From: Flaveria trinervia
Lineage: Eukaryota > Streptophyta > Magnoliopsida > Asterales > Asteraceae
Assembly: GCA_025506515.1 (NCBI GenBank)
Contig: JACCIX010000748.1
Location: 1-64,000 of the forward strand
Length of the DNA: 64,000 nucleotides
Direction: 5' to 3'
Shown here: piece by piece, positions 58,289 to 64,000 of the stretch
How positions within the stretch are numbered: the first letter of the stretch is position 1
Layout: each line of letters starts with the position of its first letter
The notes under the pieces: generated by a model
Seen by the model: the letters and a program-made list of their open reading frames with translations, nothing else
What the model was told of the DNA's origin: nothing
Database searches by the model: none
Translations under genes and position numbers: made by a program

Positions 58289-61200
58289 ATGAACACGAAG
58301 CACAACATTTGTGCTCATCTGGGTGCCACATCCTGGAACGCTTATGCATTCACTGGGATTATTTCATTTTTGCGTAGACCAAGGATCTTTAAGGCCATCT
58401 CTACACCATGCACACCATATAGATTGATTTAGCAGGCTTTCTGGGAAGTGCTGCAATAGACTGGTCCGCTGAGCCTCATCGTATTCGGAGTCCTATGTTT
58501 GGTCAAGAAATTGAGATCAGCGAGGACGATCTGAGGAGGGTTTTGGAGTTGGGTGACGATGGTGACTGCCCAACCAGGCTACATCCACTGACGGTTCGGG
58601 GATGTTTTCTTAGGATCAAGTACGATGGGGACATTAATGCTGGTGTGCTCAACAAGAGCAACATGTGCCCCTAGTTCAAGTACTTGGCCCATGTTATCCT
58701 CAAGTGCATAGCCTCAAGGAAAGGAGGCTTTGATGAGATGTCTGATAAGATATAGAACGCTTATGTTGCTCTGGTACTAAATCTTCCATTCAGTTTCTCT
58801 CGGATGATCTTCATGTACATGGTGGATAATATAGAGGCCAAGGGCAAGAAAGGCTTTTGTATGTATCCACGTTTTGCGTAGCTAATTATTGATCAAAAGC
58901 TTCCTTTGCTACCAAAGGAGAGAGATCATGTTGTCATTCTTGAGGTTATGGATGATACGACACTCGAGAAGATGAAGGTGTACTGGGGCAAGCAAGTGAA
59001 GCCCCCGGTGAGGAGATTGTTTGGGCATCTGGCCCGGGAAGACTATGTGGCGCCCACTGGCAAGAAGTGGCGTCACGATGATAGTGATTCAGACACTGAG
59101 CCCATAGTTTTACCCACTGACGATGACGATGACGATAACAGTGAAGATGGGGGAGATACTGGCCCCACTCCATCTAGGGCCACTACCACTGATATATCAT
59201 CTCCACCATCCACTCAGGGTGGAACTAAGAGGGTTGCATTCCATCAAGACTTCCTGCCAGATGAGGAGGAAGAGTCAGATGAGGAGCCGCTAGTAAGGAC
59301 AGCGGGAAGTAAGGTTGATGCCACTATAAGAGGGATTGTTGCAGTTGGTGGACGCAAGGGTGAGTCCAGAGATACTGCTACTAAGGTGACTGATCCATCA
59401 TACATCACTGACCAGCCCATCAGCCTAGGGGAGCATCCTCTTCTAAGGGCTGGAGGAAGAAGGGGATGGCTCAGCCCCATGGCATGAAGAGCAAGAGAAG
59501 GAAGATTAACCTGATTACCACCACATACACCACCTCTACCATAGCTACCCCCACCACCACTAAGCCTCCTATCACCACTACCACACCTCCTACCACCACT
59601 ACCACAGCCATCCCTTCAGCATCCACTCCCATTCCACGTCCCATATTCACCACATCCACTACCACTACCACCACCCAACGAGCCAAGACTTCTGCTCAAA
59701 TCCCAATGAGCCATCGATCAACTCTACCCTCTATCGTGTTAGAGGAACAACTAGCCAATCTCAACCGGATTGTGCTAAAGCTGCTGGCCACAGATGAGCA
59801 TAGATCTGCACAGCTCAACCAACTTATGGAGCTTAATGCTGCTCAGGCTGAGCATATTACATAGCTGCAGGAACAGAATGCACATTCTGTTAAGAGGACA
59901 GAGGAGCTAGAGAGAAAGAACAAGAATATGATGCTTAGGCTTAAAGGATCTAAAGATGAGCCTTTAAAGATCAGGGAAGGAGATGATGATGATAATGATG
60001 ATGATAATGATGATGATGATGATAATGATGTTGATTCGGGTGAAGAAGATGAGGGTGATGATGAAGGACAGAGTGCAAAGAAGAAAAGGGACGATGATGA
60101 CAAAGAAGGTGATGCTGCTACATCAGCTTCTACTCAGGGTCAAGAGAGGTGTTCTAAGAGAGCTCAAGATCAAGGAGCCTTGTCTTCAGCCCCTCCAGCT
60201 GAAAAATTGACAGATCAAGATAAAAGTAAAGATTTGATGTTTTGTATTTAGAAAACTTTTGTACTTGATTCATATATCACGTTAATGTAATTTATGATTA
60301 TCTATGTTTATCTATGTTTAAATGACTTGATTAACTACTAATGATTGATGCCTTAAATGTTTAAATCAAGCAGATAAAACTTCACAGCAAGATAAATATG
60401 ATATTGCTCCACTTCAGCAAATCAAGTCTCAATTTACTATGATTCTTGATTTGCAAAGAATTGTGAGAAGGTCAGTGAGCTACACTCCTAAAGAAGGAGA
60501 AATTATACACGATTTTACCGACGAGCAACTTGCTGAGATGTTCATACTGAATCCTGACGAGCTCATAAAAGACACTCCAAAGGTCAATGTTATGAGTGAT
60601 GATGAGCTGAACAACATTGATGAAATAGAGATAGAGGATGTCACGTTTGATCACTATTCAGAGTACACTGCCAAAGAGGGAAATGTGATCCCCAACTTGG
60701 GTGACACTCTCGGTAGTGCTACATTTGAAAAACAGGATGAAATGGAGAAAGAAAAAGATAAGGATGAAAGCCAAGCCCAAGCCTCGGATGCAGATGTTGA
60801 TATAAAGAAGGCTGAATGGGCAGCTTGTTTTGCTAAAATAAGAGCCCAATGCACAGCTCAAAAGCAAAATTCCTACACCAAACTCTACAAAGTCAAGAAA
60901 TATCAGAATGTGTCTGGCAAGATCATAGCATGGGCATATTTTAAGGACTTAAATGTTTATGTTGTAAAAAGGGAGAATGGAATAGAGTACTTCAGGTATC
61001 CTCATGATCTGAAGACTCTCCCAGGCTTTGAGCTCATCCAACTGGCATGCTTAAATCTGTTGTATGCTGATCCCAAAAAGATGTCATGTTGGTTTGAGTT
61101 TGCATTAAAGAATGAATACCACACAAGGTGGGTGAACTTTTGACCTCAACAAACAAAGAGGTTTATTCGCAAGTCTAAAGTGGAGCCCATATCTGCAAAG

Positions 61201-61518
61201 CCTAAAGTTGTGTTGAAGTGGAGTCCCCCACGCACGATGTTGAAGATTCCTTTATGGGAAATGCCTCAGGACTTCACTACACATTTCAAATGGTGGTATT
61301 ATGACTGGAGGACGGGTGAAGCGGTCATAGTTCTAAACAAAGAGGGCAAAATGGAAACTATTAGGATAGTTGTCCCAATGTGGCTTACCAACTTATCAAT
61401 TGAAGATGGCTACACTTTATACAAGTGGCCATTGTTCTATGACGCGCAGGATATTGTACAAGGTCTCCAATTCCAGAATGTGATACGGCTCTGCTTTGCG
61501 TTTGAAATACACGCATGA
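58289..61518 (+). pseudogene. S3 aORF (additional ORF), with putative intron
   Basis: ATG at 58289. N-terminal domain: NAYAFTGIISFLRRPRIFK, then a shifted frame EIEISEDDLRRVLELGDDG, RGCFLRIKYDGDINAGVL, FKYLAHVILKCIASRKGGF and FSFSRMIFMYMVDNI. MYPRF follows (YPRF 58864-58875), then VYWGKQVKPPVRRLFGHL and KKWRHDDSDSDTEP. A T/P-rich linker (59520-59690), a coiled segment (LEEQLANLNRIVLKLLA) and an aspartate-rich run (59980-60040) follow. C-terminal domain 60439-61518: QNSYTKLYKVKKYQNV, LNVYVVKRENGIEYFRY and FKWWYYDWRTGEAVIVLN. One TAG (59862), one TGA (61141) and one frame change near 59470. Removing 60226-60373 restores frame. No signal peptide or membrane helix. Function unknown. Confidence 0.78.
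60226..60373 (+). other. Putative intron in the S3 aORF
   Basis: 148 bp, AT-rich, from GTAAAG to AAGCAG, with CTAATG (near 60335-60340) about 33 bases before the AG, a plausible plant branch site. It contains stops in the reading frame, and its length (148, remainder 1) is exactly what is needed to join the frame of 59466-60225 to that of 60374-61143. Splicing is inference; a chance insertion could give the same frame. Confidence 0.45.
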
Positions 61519-61594
61519 GTCACAACAGAAGAGAATTACAAGAGGTTTGAGGAGCTTATGAAGGATGTCAGAGTTTAGATTAAACTAGGTCCAC

Positions 61595-61603
61595 GGGGGA
61601 GTT
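61595..61603 (+). other. S3 polypurine tract
   Basis: GGGGGAGTT abuts the right LTR at 61604, the Sirevirus-type tract seen also in S1b and S2a. Confidence 0.8.
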
Positions 61604-62255
61604 TGTTGATACATATGTCCTTAGTTTATGTGCTTAATGTAAAAGTCTGTCATGGCAACATATGTGTAATGAAACATTGTAATAATATATGATTTGTGTT
61701 TTGATGTTTACTTATATCTAATTCATATATAAAATTATTATATAGGTTTGAAGCTGTTATATGATGATTCATGCTAATGGACCATACTTATGAACCATAC
61801 ACATGAATACATCATGCTACTGAACCAGTCGCACGACTGAACCAGATGACTGGATCAGTCGTACAAGCAAGACATGAGATTGACTCAGTCGCACCACTGA
61901 ACTTTCAGTCATGCGTATGAATTAGTCGCATGGGTCAGTCGCATGACTGAACCATGCTAATGGTTCAATCACATGAATGAAGACTGCAAACCTATAAATA
62001 CCACTTAATTCATGGAAAAATAAGACTTTTGACACATACTCATAACCTAGCCATCCAGAGCGTCCAGAAAGTCTATTCCAAGTTCATAGTTCGCATCCGA
62101 TCTTTTCCAACTCGTTCTTAACGTTTCTTTAATCGTTACATTGATCGGGATTGTGTTCTCACTGATTGGATGGCCAATCAAATAGGATTGGGCACTATTT
62201 GATCTAGTTTCATGCATAATCATTTAGTACTCCGTATGTACATGGTCCCCTAACA
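61604..62255 (+). repeat. S3 right LTR (type E)
   Basis: Starts TGTTGATACATATGTCC after the polypurine tract. The right end is set at TAACA (62255) because the S2c aORF resumes there. U3 words CAGTCGCACGACTG and ACTGAACCA at 61800-61985 stop just before TATAAATA (61993-62000). TATA to end is ~260 bp, as in the left LTR, yet the sequences do not align apart from the words. No partner copy in the window fixes the right boundary. Confidence 0.65.
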
Positions 62256-64000
62256 TTCTTTGTCTTGCTCAGTTGGATTTTCCTCTGTTACCTATTTAGA
62301 TTGAGAGGGGACTAAAATTTGTTGTGGATTAAAAGATGAAACTTGCTAAGATTTAGCAGGAGGTCCAGGTTGTGTTGTCTTAAAAGGTTCAACCTTAACC
62401 TCCACTTCTTGATGGACCTGACTTGGTGGGGAAAGTAAGTCAACATGTTCTCTTCTTTTGATCTTCTACTTGATCACCCTAATGTGCTCATCCATGGTGG
62501 ATAGAGACATAGGGCCAAGTCTCCTTCCGAAGAATCCTTATAGCGTTAAGAAGCTCATCATCCTCTGGTTATCAACAGACTTCCTTTGACTCTTCTGGAT
62601 GATGGCTCTTGCCTTGGCATCTTCTTCTTTCATCTTCCTTTTTGTTGCCTTTCTTTCTTTGAGTAAGTCAAGTTCAAGTTGCTTGAGATACTCAAACTCA
62701 ATGTACGCAAAGGACAATGGAAGAAGTGCATTAGCCTGATAGACACTTGTGGCACTCAGGTAGCTGATCATGTTGAGCTAAGCAGCTTCTTTATCTACCT
62801 GAGGTTCTTGTGGATCCACAGTCTCCTACACAGAACATTCTTGAACTGGTGAGAGGGTAGGAACATGTTTGTAGAGCCTTTTTAGTCTCCTTTCCTCTTT
62901 GATTTGAAGAAGCAATCATGCATCCTCTGCTTCCTTCTTCTCTCTTGACAATTCCATGTTAGCCAACTGATTTAATTCCTCTAAGGGGAGGGAGATGATA
63001 TTATCAATATCATAGTTCATGGTCCGTAAGTAAGCAATCTTGACTGCCCTCCACTCATCATTTTGAGTGTTTGGTCTGGGAGTAGCCCAGATTGCAGCTT
63101 TCATGAAGCTAGCACACCCAGCAGAGGAACTTTCTCCCCTTAGCTTCCTTTTCCTCTCTCTCATATCCTCAATCTCCTTAGGATTCATTTTCATTTAACC
63201 TTAGTCACTCATAGACCTTTGTGACTCAGGGTGGAGAGAGCTTAGGCCTTCATTTCTTGGAGTAGCATCCATGCTCTAGCAAAAAAGAGGTTGAGATACA
63301 GCTTCACCAGCAGGTGTCTTATCAAGGGAATGGAATTTTAAAGTAGTTGTAGGTGTGACAGGGATCTTAGGTTATATCACTGGGCCTTCAGTCAAGGTTT
63401 TCCCTTTCAAGCTAGTCTCAGGGTCTGCCTCAACATCCAATTGACCAATGACATTACCTGATTGCCAATGTCTCCTTCTAAGGCTGAACTCTTTAGTAAT
63501 CATATCTTAAATCCTTTGAGCCAACTTGTCAGCTTGTCAAGATTGGCTTGGGTTGACAAGTGGCATGTTGATAAGGTCAAGACCATCATAGTAGTTCAAG
63601 GTTTTAAAATTGAAGACTTTTTGTTGCCCTTGAACTCTTTGAAGAATAAGGGTTGTTTTATTAGCATTATATATCCACCCTATGATGTAGTTAGAAGTTT
63701 CTTAAGGTGGAGATGACATAGCTCTTGGTATGCCTTCCTCAAAAAGTCTATAAATGAAGGAGTCTATAGAGTCCACATCAATGTGAACTTGAGAAAGTTG
63801 TTGAGTATGGACAATTACAAGTGAAGATGGTGAGTCCTCAAGGTCCATGCTCTGTGAAGAACTCCCGGGTTTTGTGATTGTAATGACTTTCTCCTCGTTT
63901 TTGGTAGCATCACCCTCTTGCATAGGTGAGCTAGGAGTTTGGTCAATCACATTCACAGGTTCTTGTGTTCGTGGTTGATCTCTTCTTAAAGGTCTCCCAG
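62256..64000 (-). pseudogene. S2c aORF, main fragment, running off the window
   Basis: Minus-strand broken frames of an aORF. At 63702-63956: VITITKPGSSSQSMDLEDS and IDSFIYRLFEEGIP. At 62916-63194: EIEDMRERKRKLRGESSS and DNIISLPLEELNQLANMEL. At 62538-62771: YIEFEYLKQLELDLLKERK and KATKRKMKEEDAKARA. Then FFGRRLGPMSLSTMDEHI parallels GFSGRQVGPMSERT of S2a, which places it in the C-terminal half of an S2-type aORF. Continues at 15003-15223 after S3. The N-terminal domain with YPRF would lie beyond 64000. Confidence 0.68.

Larger units (their letters stand above)
15224..62255 (+). mobile_element. S3: chimeric Sirevirus-like element, plus strand, host of S1a and S2a
   Basis: The only plus-strand element. 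Pieces in order: LTR 15224-15777, primer site, non-coding leader, partial LTR 17212-17456, gag tail 17457-18970, protease split by S1a (18981-19012 / 31622), integrase to ~32640, linker to 33312, a start of RT split by S2a (33313-33317 / 58172), then no RT or RNase H, aORF 58289-61518, polypurine tract and LTR 61604-62255. Flanks are ATCTT (15219-15223) and TTCTT (62256-62260), a 4/5 match, and the S2c aORF reads in frame across them. The two end LTRs are not similar, so it may be a fusion of two elements rather than one insertion. Confidence 0.6.

Noticed and set aside
59471..59686. Val/Gly-rich minus-strand ORF, and the Ser-rich minus-strand ORF at 59843-60103
   Set aside because: Exact antisense shadows of the Thr-rich linker and the aspartate-rich run of the S3 aORF.
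60439..61143. Host gene on the plus strand
   Set aside because: It joins upstream and downstream to the S3 aORF frame and is followed directly by the S3 polypurine tract and LTR.

Overview
This window is plant nuclear DNA made entirely of LTR retrotransposons of the Ty1/copia superfamily. I see no host gene, rRNA, tRNA gene or CRISPR array. Initiator-Met tRNA primer sites, UBN2-type gags, the protease-integrase-RT-RNase H order and very large elements with an extra 3' ORF point to a eudicot with a repeat-rich genome. I cannot name the species. All copies look dead: each has frameshifts, stops or deletions.

I use working names. S1, S2 and S3 are three Sirevirus-like (SIRE/Maximus-type) families that carry an additional ORF (aORF) between RNase H and the 3' LTR. 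T1 is an ordinary, smaller copia element. Minus strand: S1 LTR copy 1-886; S2b remnant 887-4362 plus 12385-~15005; T1 4363-12379, inserted in S2b (TSD CTTAG); S2c aORF fragment ~15003-15223 plus 62256-64000. Plus strand: S3, 15224-62255, which interrupts the S2c aORF. Inside S3 lie S1a (minus, 19013-31616, TSD CACAT) and S2a (minus, 33318-58166, TSD GTATG). Inside S2a lies S1b (minus, 41709-54203, TSD ATATC). The stack S2c <- S3 <- S2a <- S1b is four levels deep, and each younger insertion splits a gene whose halves can be matched on both sides.

Within the minus-strand elements the 5' LTR is at the higher coordinate, followed by the primer site, gag (UBN2 domain, one or two CCHC knuckles, coiled coil), protease, integrase, RT, RNase H, a spacer, the aORF, the polypurine tract and the 3' LTR. 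The aORF is found in five copies of three divergent types. The S1a, S2a and S3 copies, whose N-terminal halves are readable, share a YPRF-centred motif.

The most interesting structure is non-coding. Each Sirevirus family has its own short palindromic word (S1: TCAGTAGT/ACTACTGA with CTTCAGCACTTG; S2: CTTCCGAAG/CTTCGGAAG; S3: CAGTCGTRCGACTG). In each family the word is packed into U3 just upstream of the LTR TATA box. In S1 and S2 the same word fills the spacer before the aORF, followed by a TATA-like box about 70-115 bp before the aORF start. This suggests an internal promoter that copies the logic of the LTR promoter. Other points of note are two dissimilar LTRs at the ends of S3, a frame-restoring intron-like segment in the S3 aORF, and copy-number variation of a 52-bp U3 repeat.
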